DNA from: Lachnospiraceae bacterium
GTDB taxonomy: Bacteria; Bacillota; Clostridia; Lachnospirales; Lachnospiraceae
Length of the DNA stretch: 50,757 nucleotides
Direction: 5' to 3'
Assembly: GCA_017430085.1 (NCBI GenBank)
Contig: JAFRNR010000047.1
Span: forward strand, 1 to 50,757
A program made the translations under genes and the position numbers. This document shows positions 8,376 to 17,947 of this stretch, one piece after another. The notes beneath the pieces were generated by a model. That model did not search any database. It saw only the letters and a list, made by a program, of their open reading frames with translations, and had not been told where the DNA came from. The number at the start of each line of letters is the position of its first letter. The stretch's first letter is position 1.

Positions 8376-9506
8376 CTATCTCTTTTTCACCAAATATAAA
8401 TACTCTTTTATATGTATATCTCTGCCGTTTAGGTTCCTGCATCCTCTAAAAGTATTGTATTCTTTGTCTAATACATTCACTTCACCAAGACCTGATAACA
8501 TCTCAACCATTTCGTCCCTTTGTATAAATCCATCATTGCTGAAAGAAATAAGCAAGAACTTGGCATTAATGCTTTGACATATGTCTTGCATACTTTTTTT
8601 GGCAGTCAGCTTTTTATTATATTGGGACTTGTTCCAATTTGTTGGTATTCCAGACACTTTGCTTATTTCAGCAGGCCTTTGATAGCTATCAATTAAGTTT
8701 AGCATAAAGTAATTCGAGCCATACGGATGTTGATTATATGGCGGATCCATATAAACTAAATCAACCTCTGGAAGTTTAGGCGCCAATTTATTGGCATCCT
8801 CTTTGTAGACTCTCACGTCACAGGAAAAATTGCTAAACAAGGGAAGTTTAAGGACAATATCACCGAGTATTCTTACAAGTGCATTTCGTCCGTCGCCACC
8901 ATATTGACCTATTCCAGTTTTGGAATTCTTATAAAAGCCTTTAAAAACACCGCTTGTATTATTATGAACTGATGCTTCATATAGTAATGGGGCCAACAGA
9001 TAAGTTTTATATGGCTCCGGAATATCTTCAATCAACTGCCGTGCTGTATCTATGTACATAGCATTTCTTGTTGTATAAAACACTCGCTCCCCTAGTTGGA
9101 TGTTATGATCATCTTTAGGACTGTATAGTTCTGTGATAAATCCAGCCTTTAGAGGATTATTGTCAAGAGTGTATTTTACTACATTATAATATTGGGTCAA
9201 TTCATCAAAGTTGATTTCTTCCTTATTCGCCAAATAACATCTGCTAATTCGCTCACAGTAATCTTCAAGATCATTTGTATAGAGCGTACTTGAATGCATT
9301 TTCATAAATCTGGAAACAATACCAGAACCAGAAAAAAGATCTACTATATCCAGTTTACTCTTTCCTAATGCAGATTTAACATCATTAACAGCTGTCCCAA
9401 TAAAAGATAATAATGCACGCTTATTGCCAATATATGTTATAATTTGCTCGGTTAAGAACGCTGGGTTTTCAATTATAGATAAACTCAACTGTTGATTATT
9501 TTTCAT
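8376..9506 (-). CDS. D12-class N6-adenine DNA methyltransferase of the restriction-modification pair
   Basis: A 376-residue SAM-dependent adenine methylase that would protect host sites from the adjacent endonuclease. Motif X is seen as YIGNK (around residue 27), motif I as DLFSGSG (56-62), motif IV as DPPY (254-257), followed by NQHPYGSNYF. The order X-I-IV is that of the alpha (D12/Dam-like) class. An ATG at 9518 also opens the frame, but GGGAG at 9512-9516 sits 5 nt before the ATG at 9506. This type is related to FokI-like methylases rather than to M.EcoRI as I know it, so the pair looks re-assorted. Transcribed with the endonuclease. Confidence 0.88.
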   Translation of the reverse strand: MKNNQQLSLSIIENPAFLTEQIITYIGNKRALLSFIGTAVNDVKSALGKSKLDIVDLFSGSGIVSRFMKMHSSTLYTNDLEDYCERISRCYLANKEEINFDELTQYYNVVKYTLDNNPLKAGFITELYSPKDDHNIQLGERVFYTTRNAMYIDTARQLIEDIPEPYKTYLLAPLLYEASVHNNTSGVFKGFYKNSKTGIGQYGGDGRNALVRILGDIVLKLPLFSNFSCDVRVYKEDANKLAPKLPEVDLVYMDPPYNQHPYGSNYFMLNLIDSYQRPAEISKVSGIPTNWNKSQYNKKLTAKKSMQDICQSINAKFLLISFSNDGFIQRDEMVEMLSGLGEVNVLDKEYNTFRGCRNLNGRDIHIKEYLYLVKKR

Positions 9507-9588
9507 ATTATCTCCCATATTATAAAGTTAATCAGTCCTTTGTCTTGTCAATAATCTTTTTTCATAAAATATACTGAAGTAATATAAG

Positions 9589-9714
9589 CTATTTGTCCAT
9601 TATATTGCATGTGTTCAAGTCACATTCTTCTTCCTTATTCTTGCAGACAAACCCATTTCTTTCATCTTTTATGCCATCTTGCTCATTTAACCTAGATTCT
9701 GGGAAGTTTTCCAT
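9589..9714 (-). CDS. Possible 41-residue acidic Cys-containing small protein
   Basis: An ATG frame of 41 codons upstream of the methylase gene, rich in Glu, Asp, Lys and Asn, with three cysteines (positions 24, 31, 36). No good ribosome site is visible. The open frame continues 11 codons upstream of the ATG to a stop inside the palindrome, so it might be the tail of a decayed gene. It does not look like a helix-turn-helix controller protein. Function unknown. Confidence 0.3.
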   Translation of the reverse strand: MENFPESRLNEQDGIKDERNGFVCKNKEEECDLNTCNIMDK

Positions 9715-9743
9715 TGCAAATACATCAATGTAAAGTAGACAAA

Positions 9744-9762
9744 TATGTTATATTATAACATA
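9744..9762. promoter_or_regulatory. 19-bp perfect palindrome upstream of the restriction operon
   Basis: TATGTTATA and TATAACATA are exact inverted arms around one base. It overlaps a minus-strand TATAAT, and on the plus strand TAGACA (9735-9740) and CATAAT are 17 bp apart. It could be an operator or a promoter hot spot for the restriction genes; no regulator is encoded nearby. Confidence 0.45.
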
Positions 9763-10036
9763 ATCCCACCGAAAGAAAACCTCTTTTTCAATCATAAATA
9801 GAACTCTCCATACAATTGCTGTACAAGGACATTTGCTAGACTGTTTTGAAAAGTTTTAGTAGATAATGCCAGAACGCTTGTTTCTATTTCTTAAGACTAT
9901 CAGAATCACCCTCACAATTTGAGTAATCACCCCGCACAGCTCCGCGCGCAGCGCTCCCGCTGTGCTCCCCTTCATTCGCATTCCGCGGGGCCCCTACCCC
10001 TGCTGCATGCTCATGAAGGGCGCGGCTTAAGAAGAA

Positions 10037-10078
10037 AAGACCCCGGTTGCGTGCGAGCACGCCCCCGGGGTCTTGTTC
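10037..10078 (-). terminator. Rho-independent terminator of groESL
   Basis: Outer arms AAGACCCCGG (10037-10046) and CCGGGGTCTT (10065-10074) plus an inner GCGTGC/GCACGC stem form a long hairpin that runs into TTTTCTTCTT on the minus strand, just after groEL. Confidence 0.85.
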
Positions 10079-10095
10079 TTCTTATCCGCTGGTGA

Positions 10096-11724
<1,629 letters not shown>

Positions 11725-11736
11725 TTATCCTCCGAA

Positions 11737-12024
11737 TTACTCTACGATAGCCAGAATATCGCTCTGCTTCACGATGATGTATTCCACGCCGTCCAGCTTC
11801 ACTTCCGTGCCTGCGTACTTGCTGTAGATCACTTTCTGGCCGGTCTTCACTTCCATATTGACTTTGTTGCCGTCCTTGTCCACGCCGCCGGGACCCACCG
11901 CGATGACTTCCGCCGTCTGGGGCTTTTCCTTGGCGCTGCCGGGCAGCACGATGCCGCTCTTGGTGACTTCTTCCGCTTCCACCTGCTTTAAGACCACGCG
12001 GTCTGCTAAAGGAACCAGTTTCAT
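11737..12024 (-). CDS. groES: Co-chaperonin GroES (Hsp10)
   Basis: The 95-residue lid of the GroEL chamber. The start MKLVPLADRVVLKQVEAEE and the mobile-loop region (TKSGIVLPGSAKEKP) are typical, and the length is standard. It is the first gene of the operon, has a GGAGG site before the ATG, and lies directly under the CIRCE operator, so it should be repressed by HrcA and induced by heat or misfolding stress. Confidence 0.98.
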   Translation of the reverse strand: MKLVPLADRVVLKQVEAEEVTKSGIVLPGSAKEKPQTAEVIAVGPGGVDKDGNKVNMEVKTGQKVIYSKYAGTEVKLDGVEYIIVKQSDILAIVE

Positions 12025-12058
12025 TATGATATTGCCTCCTACAAGAATTTCGGATTTG

Positions 12059-12085
12059 TTAGCACTCGTTTTCTTCGAGTGCTAA
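12059..12085. promoter_or_regulatory. CIRCE operator (HrcA binding site)
   Basis: A perfect match to the consensus TTAGCACTC-N9-GAGTGCTAA. It sits between the groES promoter and start codon, where HrcA bound to it would block transcription. Confidence 0.97.
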
Positions 12086-12089
12086 CCGT

Positions 12090-12117
12090 ATTATAGCGCA
12101 ATAAAAATAAAATGCAA
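12090..12117 (-). promoter_or_regulatory. Sigma-A-type promoter of groESL
   Basis: Minus-strand TTGCAT (12112-12117) and TATAAT (12090-12095) are 16 bp apart and immediately upstream of the CIRCE element. Confidence 0.8.
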
Positions 12118-12161
12118 GGGGAGGAAAGGAATTTTTTGAAAAAAGTTGAGGGGGTGGCAAA

Positions 12162-12374
12162 TCTGACAGGGGGACGGTTCCTTTGTCAGGTTTTCTAATA
12201 AAGCTTTCGTAGGGGCCGTTGTTTCAACGGCCGGCCCGGGAAGGCGGAGAGTTTTTTGTAGGGGCCGTTGTTTCAACGGCCGATCCGGGAAGGCGGAGAG
12301 TTTTTTGTAGGGGCCGTTGTTTCAACGGCCCGAAAAAGGCGGAAATCTGACAAAGGAACCGTCCCCCTGTCAGA
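12162..12374. repeat. Composite repeat island: inverted GACGGTTC elements around tandem palindromes
   Basis: Two inverted copies of a 29-bp element with a GGGGACGGTTC core (12162-12190 and 12346-12374, perfect match) flank a 49-bp tandem array (units at 12209, 12258 and a partial at 12307). Each unit starts GTAGGGGCCGTTG and contains the GGCCGTTG/CAACGGCC palindrome followed by a GGAGAGTTTTTT spacer. The 12086-12444 gap between groES and pxpA holds this island and a weak pxpA promoter. The build resembles bacterial interspersed mosaic elements. Confidence 0.8.
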
Positions 12375-12402
12375 AAACAAGTAGCACTGCAGCCAAAATC
12401 AT

Positions 12403-12410
12403 GCTATATT
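12403..12410 (+). promoter_or_regulatory. Likely extended -10 promoter of the pxp operon
   Basis: GCTATATT, preceded by T (TGC-TATATT), forms an extended -10 about 35 bp upstream of the pxpA ATG. No good -35 is seen. Confidence 0.4.
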
Positions 12411-12444
12411 ATCTGCAGAACTATCTGCGAAAGAGGAAACCGCT

Positions 12445-13212
12445 ATGTATAAAGTCGACCTGAACAGCGACCTGGGCGAAAGCTTCGGCGCGTATAAACT
12501 GGGCATGGATGCGGAGATCCTGGCCTGTGTCTCTTCCGCCAACGTGGCCTGCGGGTTCCACGCGGGCGACCCGGTGGTGATGGAGGAGACGGTCCGGTTG
12601 GCGAAGGCTGCTGGCGCGGCTGTCGGCGCGCATCCGGGCTTTCCGGACCTGGTGGGCTTCGGCCGCCGCCAGATGGCCTGCACGCCGCAGGAAGTGAAGG
12701 CCTACGTGAAATACCAGATCGGCGCGCTGGCCGCGTTTACGGGCGCGCAGGGGCTGAAACTGCAGCACTGCAAGCCGCACGGAGCGCTGTACAACATGGC
12801 TGCGAAGGATATGGCGCTGGCCGCCGCTATAGCGGAGGCGGTCGCAGAGGTGGATAAGGATATCATTCTGCTGGGGCTGGCGGGCAGCTGTATGATCGAG
12901 GCCGGCCGGGCCGCGGGCCTGCGCGTCGCCGGCGAAGTCTTCGCGGACCGCGCGTACCGGGCGGACGGGACCCTGGTGCCCCGCAGCGAGCCCGGCGCCG
13001 TGATCCATGACACGGAGACCGCGATCGCCCGGACCGTCCGGATGGTCAAAGAGGGCGTTGTCACGGCCGTCACCGGCGAGGAAGTCCCGCTGGCCGCCGA
13101 TTCCATCTGCGTCCACGGCGACAATCCCTCCGCGCTGGCGTTCGTGAAAGCCATCCGGAGCCGCCTGGAGGCGGAAGGCGTCTGCATTGCCCCGCTGGCG
13201 GAAATCGTGTGA
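12445..13212 (+). CDS. pxpA: 5-oxoprolinase subunit A (LamB/YcsF family)
   Basis: A 255-residue subunit of the bacterial ATP-dependent 5-oxoprolinase, which opens 5-oxo-L-proline to L-glutamate. The start [12 protein letters not shown] and [12 protein letters not shown] are signature segments of the YcsF family, as is KPHGALYN near residue 110. GAGGA precedes the ATG. It is the first gene of a four-gene operon and overlaps pxpB by 4 nt, which points to translational coupling of complex subunits. Confidence 0.95.
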   Translation: MYKVDLNSDLGESFGAYKLGMDAEILACVSSANVACGFHAGDPVVMEETVRLAKAAGAAVGAHPGFPDLVGFGRRQMACTPQEVKAYVKYQIGALAAFTGAQGLKLQHCKPHGALYNMAAKDMALAAAIAEAVAEVDKDIILLGLAGSCMIEAGRAAGLRVAGEVFADRAYRADGTLVPRSEPGAVIHDTETAIARTVRMVKEGVVTAVTGEEVPLAADSICVHGDNPSALAFVKAIRSRLEAEGVCIAPLAEIV

Positions 13213-13949
13213 ACACAATGGAAAACGTGCGTTTTTTACTGATGGGCGACACCGCCCTGACCGTGGAATTCGGAGATGAGATCAGCGAGGCCGTGAGCCG
13301 CGCCGTCCGCGCGTATAAGATCGCGCTGGAGCGGGCAGACCTGCCCGGCGTCGTGGAACTGGTCCCGACCTACCGGTCCCTGACGGTGCATTATGACCCG
13401 GCCGTACTCTCCTATCGCGCCTTGCAGGAGCGGCTGGAAGCGCTGACGGACGGGTTGGGGGACGTGGAAATCCCGCCCGGCCGCGTGCTGGAGATCCCCG
13501 TGCTGTACGGCGGGGAGGCGGGGCCGGACCTGGCTTTCGTGGCGGAGCACGCGGGGCTCAGCGAGGAGGAAGTCGTCCGGATCCACAGCTCCGCGGAGTA
13601 TCTGATCTATATGCTCGGCTTCACGCCGGGCTTCGCGTATCTGGGCGGGATGAGTGAACGGATCGCGGCGCCCCGGCTTACGCAGCCGCGGGTGCGGATC
13701 CCGGCCGGCTCGGTCGGCATCGCGGGCACGCAGACCGGGGTGTATCCGATCGATTCCCCCGGCGGCTGGCGCCTGATCGGCCGCACGCCCGTGAAGATGT
13801 ATGACCCGCACCGCGAGCCGCCCATCCTCCCCGAAGCCGGCTGCTACATGAAGTTTTACCCCGTCACCCCGGCGGAATACGATGCGATCCTCCGGGACGC
13901 GGAAGCGGGCACGTATGCGGTGAATAGCCATGCCCGGGAGGAGGTCTGA
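13209..13949 (+). CDS. pxpB: 5-oxoprolinase subunit B (KipI family)
   Basis: A 246-residue KipI/allophanate-hydrolase-subunit-1 protein. Family features are [10 protein letters not shown] near the start, [11 protein letters not shown] in the middle, then [11 protein letters not shown] and a [12 protein letters not shown] block. With PxpC it forms the part of 5-oxoprolinase thought to phosphorylate the substrate. The GTG at 13209 overlaps the pxpA stop; an ATG at 13218 is an alternative that removes three residues. In Bacillus the homologue also inhibits the sporulation kinase KinA; no evidence for that here. Confidence 0.95.
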   Translation: MNTMENVRFLLMGDTALTVEFGDEISEAVSRAVRAYKIALERADLPGVVELVPTYRSLTVHYDPAVLSYRALQERLEALTDGLGDVEIPPGRVLEIPVLYGGEAGPDLAFVAEHAGLSEEEVVRIHSSAEYLIYMLGFTPGFAYLGGMSERIAAPRLTQPRVRIPAGSVGIAGTQTGVYPIDSPGGWRLIGRTPVKMYDPHREPPILPEAGCYMKFYPVTPAEYDAILRDAEAGTYAVNSHAREEV

Positions 13950-13950
13950 C

Positions 13951-14916
13951 ATGAGCATCCGCGTTTTGCAGCCCGGCATCCAGACCACCGTCCAGGACCT
14001 GGGCCGCTTCGGCTACCAGCAGTACGGCGTGCCCGCGGCCGGCGCCATGGATCCGCGCAGCCTGAAACTGGCCAATATTTTACTGGACAACGAGCCCGGC
14101 GAGGCCGCGCTGGAGATCACGGTAATGGGGCCTCATCTGGAGTTTACGGAGGCTAATTATATCGCGCTGACCGGAGGCGACTTAGGCGCCGTGCTGGACG
14201 GAAAGCCCGTGCCGCGGTACGAAGCCGTGAAGGTGGAAACGGGCCAGGTGCTGCGTTTTCTGGGCCTGCGAAGCGGCTGCCGGGCGTATCTGGCGTTCGC
14301 CGGCGGGCTGGACGTTCCTGCGGTTATGGGAAGCCGTTCCACGTACATGAAGGCGAAGATCGGCGGCTATGAGGGCCGCAGGCTGGAGGCGGGGGACGAG
14401 CTGAAGTTCCGCGCGCCGCGGCCGGAACTGGCGTTCGCGGAGCGGAGGAAACTGGGCATCGATTACGTCCCGCAGAAGGAGTATAGCCTGCACGTCGTCT
14501 GGGGCCCGCAGGATGACCATTTCACCGAGGCCGGCCGGCGCACGTTCTGCAGCGAAGTCTATACGGTCAGCGCGGAGTCCGACCGCATGGGATGCCGGCT
14601 GGAGGGAGCGGTCATTGAGCACCAAAGCGGCGCCGACATCATTTCCGACGGCATCGCGATGGGCGCCGTACAGGTCCCGGCCGCGGGCCTGCCCATCATC
14701 ATGGCGGCGGACCGACAGACCACCGGCGGGTACGCCAAGATCGCCGCGGTGATATCCGCGGACTTCCGATATCTGGGCCAACTCAAGGGCGGCGACAAGG
14801 TGCGTTTCGTCCCCGTCACCGTTGAACAGGCGCAGAATTCGCGGAAGCTGGACGAACAGTATTACCGGATGATCCGGGCTTTCCTGGACCGCGACCGGAC
14901 GATGGAATATAATTGA
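13951..14916 (+). CDS. pxpC: 5-oxoprolinase subunit C (KipA family)
   Basis: A 321-residue KipA/allophanate-hydrolase-subunit-2 (biotin-dependent carboxyltransferase-like) protein, partner of PxpB. Family segments are QPGIQTTVQDLGRFGYQ near the start and GVPAAGAMD just after; QTTGGYAKIAAVI lies near the C-terminus. An upstream in-frame ATG at 13930 exists, but GGAGGAGG directly precedes the ATG at 13951, so that start is chosen. The gene begins 1 bp after the pxpB stop. Confidence 0.95.
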   Translation: MSIRVLQPGIQTTVQDLGRFGYQQYGVPAAGAMDPRSLKLANILLDNEPGEAALEITVMGPHLEFTEANYIALTGGDLGAVLDGKPVPRYEAVKVETGQVLRFLGLRSGCRAYLAFAGGLDVPAVMGSRSTYMKAKIGGYEGRRLEAGDELKFRAPRPELAFAERRKLGIDYVPQKEYSLHVVWGPQDDHFTEAGRRTFCSEVYTVSAESDRMGCRLEGAVIEHQSGADIISDGIAMGAVQVPAAGLPIIMAADRQTTGGYAKIAAVISADFRYLGQLKGGDKVRFVPVTVEQAQNSRKLDEQYYRMIRAFLDRDRTMEYN

Positions 14917-14930
14917 AAACGAGGCTGATC

Positions 14931-15758
14931 ATGGCATTCGATATTACCCCCTACGTCAACATGAGTCCCGCCGACGTGCGGCAGCTGATCCGCGAAGGCC
15001 GGATCGATTTCCCCACCGCCGGCATGTGCGCCGGCTATGCGCAGGCCAACCTGGTGATCCTGCCCCCGGATTACGCCGCGGACTTTGAAGAATACGCGCG
15101 GCTGAACCCGTTCCCCTGCCCCCTGCTGGAGATCATCCGCGGCCCGGAGCCGCTTACGCGCGCCATGGCCGGCGGCGCGAACATCTGCACGGACATCCCG
15201 CGCTACCGCATCTACGAAAACGGCGTATTCGTGAGGGAAGTGACCGACGCGAGCGCATACTGGCAGGAAGGCTTCGTGGGCTTCCTGATCGGCTGCTCCT
15301 TCTCCTTTGAAGAAGCGCTGATGCGCGAGGGCATCGAGGTGCGTCACATCGCGCAGGGCCGTAACGTGCCCATGTACAAAGTGCCCGCGTTTCCGACCAG
15401 ACCCGCCGGTCCGTTCCGCGGCCCCATGGTCTGCTCCATGCGTCCCATGACGCCGGAAAATGCGTGGAAAGCGTATCAGATCACCGCGCGGATGCCCAAC
15501 GTGCACGGCGCGCCGGTCCACATGGGCCCGGCCGCGGCCATCGGCATCCAGGACGTAACGAAGCCCGACTACGGCGACCCCGTGGACATCTGCCCCGGCG
15601 AGATCCCCGTTTTCTGGCCCTGCGGCGTGACGCCCCAGGCGGCCGTGGAGAACGCCAAGCCGCCCCTCGTGATCACGCACGCGCCGGGACACATGTTTAT
15701 TACGGATGTTTTGAACGCGGAACTGAATGATTATCTGGAAGAGATGAAGAAGAAATAA
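14931..15758 (+). CDS. DUF1445/YcsI-family putative hydro-lyase (D-glutamate cyclase-like)
   Basis: A 275-residue member of the YcsI/DUF1445 family, annotated as putative hydro-lyases. The MSPADVRQLIREGRI start, the PTAGMCAGYAQANLVILP block and the HAPGHMFITD tail are typical. A DUF1445 domain is also part of mammalian D-glutamate cyclase, which makes 5-oxo-D-proline, so a role in feeding or epimer clean-up for the oxoprolinase is a reasonable inference. ycsI also neighbours the pxp genes in Bacillus. The ATG at 14931, behind CGAGG, is preferred over a TTG at 14913. Confidence 0.85.
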   Translation: MAFDITPYVNMSPADVRQLIREGRIDFPTAGMCAGYAQANLVILPPDYAADFEEYARLNPFPCPLLEIIRGPEPLTRAMAGGANICTDIPRYRIYENGVFVREVTDASAYWQEGFVGFLIGCSFSFEEALMREGIEVRHIAQGRNVPMYKVPAFPTRPAGPFRGPMVCSMRPMTPENAWKAYQITARMPNVHGAPVHMGPAAAIGIQDVTKPDYGDPVDICPGEIPVFWPCGVTPQAAVENAKPPLVITHAPGHMFITDVLNAELNDYLEEMKKK

Positions 15759-15763
15759 AACCC

Positions 15764-15784
15764 GGGCCGCTGAAACAGCGGCCC
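15764..15784. repeat. GGGCC palindrome (REP-like family), CGCTG/CAGCG variant
   Basis: Single unit between the convergent YcsI-like and aldehyde dehydrogenase genes, followed by the family's CTACA flank. It lies right after the dehydrogenase stop on the minus strand and is the only copy with C/G at the variable stem pair. Confidence 0.8.
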
Positions 15785-15789
15785 CTACA

Positions 15790-17172
15790 TTATTTTTCGA
15801 ACATTTTCAAAAACTTCAGTTTCCTCTTACTGTACGGGTGTTCCCGCAAGGACAGGTTGAGGTGCGTCCTCCCGGTCAAAACCGTGCTCGGATGCGTGAA
15901 CTCGCGGAAGCCCCATTCGCCGTGATAGGCGCCCATGCCGGAGTGGCCGGTGCCGTTAAAGGGGACGCCGGGGACCATCATGTGCATGCAGACTTCGTTG
16001 ATGCAGCCGCCGCCGTATTGCTGCGAGGACATAACGCGGCGGGCCCAGGCGAGGTCTTTGGTGAAGACGTAGAGGGCCAACGGGTGCTCGCGGGAGGCGA
16101 TGAGGGTCATAAGGTCGTCGATGTCCGCGTCCGCGAAGGGGACGACAGGGAGCAGCGGGCAGAACAGCTCGTGCTGCACGATCTCCTCGTCCGCGTCCAC
16201 CGGGTAAAACACGGTCGGCGCGAAGCGGCAGGCTGCGCGGTCGCCGGTGCCGCCGAAGATCAGGCGCTCGCATTTGTCGTAGACCGCCGGGGAGATCAGT
16301 TTCGGATACTCGGGGTTCGCCTCAGGCTTCTCTCCTATCTGCTTTGTAAACGCGGCGCGCAGCTCCGCGAGGAATTCGCGCGCGACTTCCTTTGCCACCG
16401 CGACCTGGTTGATATTGATGCAGACCTGGCCGGCGTTGCAGAGTTTCATAAACGCGATTTTCCGCGCCGCGTCTTTCAGATCCGCGTCCCGGCGCACGAC
16501 GGCCCAGTTGCCGGTCTCGCCGCCCAGTTCCAGCGCCACGGGGGTCAGGTTTTTCGCCGCGGCTTCCAGGATGTGACGGCCTACGGCCGGGGAGCCGGTG
16601 TAGAATATCTTGTCAAAGCGCTCCGCGAGGCACAGGTCCGCGGCGTCGTGGCCGCCGCCGATCACCGTGATATATTCCTCCGGGAATGTTTCCGCGATGA
16701 GTTCCTGCAGCGCGCGGGTCGAGGCCGGGGATTTGGAACTGGCCTTGAGCACCGTCGTATTCCCGCCGGCCATGGCCGCCGCCAGGACGCCCAGCGAGAG
16801 CAGGACGGGGAAGTTGTACGGGCTGATGATCAGCGTGACGCCGTAGGGCATTTTGTAGACAGTCGTGCGCGTGCTGGGGAAGCAGGTCAGGCCGCTGAAA
16901 CGGCGCTCCGGGCGGGCCCAGCGGCGGACACCGCGCAGGGTCTCATCGATCTCCAGGAGCAGCGGGCCGATGTCGCACAGCCAGGCCTCCGCCGGGCTCT
17001 TCCCGAGGTCCTCGTACAGGGCCGCCTGCAGCGCCTCCTGGCGGTCCAGGACGGCCTGCTTCAGTTTCTTCAGCTGTTCGATGCGCCACGAGACGTCCAG
17101 CGTTTGTCCCGTGCGGAAAAACGCCCGCTGGCGCTCCGTGACGTCGTGTATATATTCCTGTGTATAAGTCAT
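15790..17172 (-). CDS. Aldehyde dehydrogenase (class 3-like)
   Basis: A 460-residue NAD(P)-dependent aldehyde dehydrogenase that oxidises aldehydes to acids. The length and the missing N-terminal extension fit the class 3/YwdH group. SPYNFPVLLSLG marks the cofactor region. The general base Glu215 lies in LELGGETG and the catalytic Cys251 in NAGQVC, both in the expected order and spacing. The residue after LGG is Glu where Lys is usual, which may alter substrate binding. AAGGA precedes the ATG. It is downstream of the YjjG-like gene on the same strand. Natural substrate unknown. Confidence 0.92.
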   Translation of the reverse strand: MTYTQEYIHDVTERQRAFFRTGQTLDVSWRIEQLKKLKQAVLDRQEALQAALYEDLGKSPAEAWLCDIGPLLLEIDETLRGVRRWARPERRFSGLTCFPSTRTTVYKMPYGVTLIISPYNFPVLLSLGVLAAAMAGGNTTVLKASSKSPASTRALQELIAETFPEEYITVIGGGHDAADLCLAERFDKIFYTGSPAVGRHILEAAAKNLTPVALELGGETGNWAVVRRDADLKDAARKIAFMKLCNAGQVCININQVAVAKEVAREFLAELRAAFTKQIGEKPEANPEYPKLISPAVYDKCERLIFGGTGDRAACRFAPTVFYPVDADEEIVQHELFCPLLPVVPFADADIDDLMTLIASREHPLALYVFTKDLAWARRVMSSQQYGGGCINEVCMHMMVPGVPFNGTGHSGMGAYHGEWGFREFTHPSTVLTGRTHLNLSLREHPYSKRKLKFLKMFEK

Positions 17173-17194
17173 AATTCTATCCTTCTATAATGCA

Positions 17195-17215
17195 GGCCGG
17201 GGCATTCCCCCGGCC
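17195..17215. terminator. GC hairpin between the YjjG-like and aldehyde dehydrogenase genes
   Basis: Perfect 8-bp arms GGCCGGGG/CCCCGGCC around a 5-nt loop. There is no T run on the minus strand, so it is more likely an attenuator or mRNA-stabilising hairpin than a full terminator. Confidence 0.4.
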
Positions 17216-17235
17216 CTGTCGTTTTCCGCGCCGCC

Positions 17236-17919
17236 TCACTCCTGCAGCGCGATCGCCACGCACTCGCGGATGTCCGATATGATGTATTCCGCGTGCACGC
17301 CTTCCGTCAGCGGCAGCCCCGCCGGGTTGTACCAGCAGGCGTCGATGCCCGCGCGGTTGGCGCCCAGGATGTCGCCGCTGAGCCGGTCACCGACCATCAG
17401 CGCCTCCTGCGGCGCGATCCCGAACGGCCTGAGCGCCATCCAGAACATCTCCGGATCCGGCTTCGCCACGCCGATCTCCTCCGAGATCACGACCGCGGCC
17501 GCCAGATCGTTCAGCGGGGACTTCGCGAACCGCGCCTTCTGCACCTTCGTGATCCCGTTCGTCACAATGATGACCGGCCGCTCCTCCGCGATCCGCCGCA
17601 CCGTCTCCTCCGCGTGCGGCAGCAGGATGCTCTGCTGCCCCAGCAATTCCACGAAGCGGTCTCCCGCCCGCACCGGATCGCCGGGAATGCCATAGCGCGC
17701 CATGAACCGCGCGAACCGCTCCGTCTTCAGCCGCGCCTGGTCCATCTCCCCGCGCTCCAGCTCCGCCCAGCAGCCCAGGTTGACCTCCTCGTACTGCTCG
17801 TAGCGGTCCGGGTGGAAATACCCGAGTTCATCCAGCAGGCTGTTCACCGCGTTGCGGTTCCCGGCCTGAAAATCCATCAAAGTATCGTCATTGTCAAACA
17901 ATATGGCCCTGTATTTCAT
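17236..17919 (-). CDS. YjjG-family HAD phosphatase (noncanonical pyrimidine nucleotidase)
   Basis: A 227-residue haloacid dehalogenase-type hydrolase. The nucleophile motif is FDNDDT (Asp9, Asp11), motif II is VTNGI, and motif III/IV is KPDPEMF followed by VGDRLSGDI. The helical cap after motif I and the length fit the YjjG group (TIGR02254), which dephosphorylates noncanonical pyrimidine nucleoside monophosphates. AGGAGG precedes the ATG. Substrate range in this organism is inferred only. Confidence 0.85.
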   Translation of the reverse strand: MKYRAILFDNDDTLMDFQAGNRNAVNSLLDELGYFHPDRYEQYEEVNLGCWAELERGEMDQARLKTERFARFMARYGIPGDPVRAGDRFVELLGQQSILLPHAEETVRRIAEERPVIIVTNGITKVQKARFAKSPLNDLAAAVVISEEIGVAKPDPEMFWMALRPFGIAPQEALMVGDRLSGDILGANRAGIDACWYNPAGLPLTEGVHAEYIISDIRECVAIALQE

Positions 17920-17947
17920 GGGTCCTCCTTGCTGCGATGCGGGCGGA

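Larger units (their letters stand above)
9507..10036. other. AT-rich intergenic region, right edge of the restriction island
   Basis: About 500 bp between the methylase start and the groEL terminator. It is AT-rich until about 9930, where composition returns to host-like. It holds a possible 41-aa ORF, a 19-bp palindrome, and a weak inverted repeat GCACAGC/GCTGTGC (9934-9940 and 9959-9965) at the composition change. No integrase or tRNA was seen. Confidence 0.6.

Noticed and set aside
5365-9960. Integrated prophage or conjugative element
   Set aside because: No integrase, relaxase, capsid or replication gene and no tRNA attachment site; only restriction genes, a TPR gene and composition change.
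12209-12331. Possible CRISPR array
   Set aside because: Only two and a half 49-bp units, and the would-be spacers are nearly identical to each other; the repeated part belongs to the scattered palindrome family; no cas genes.
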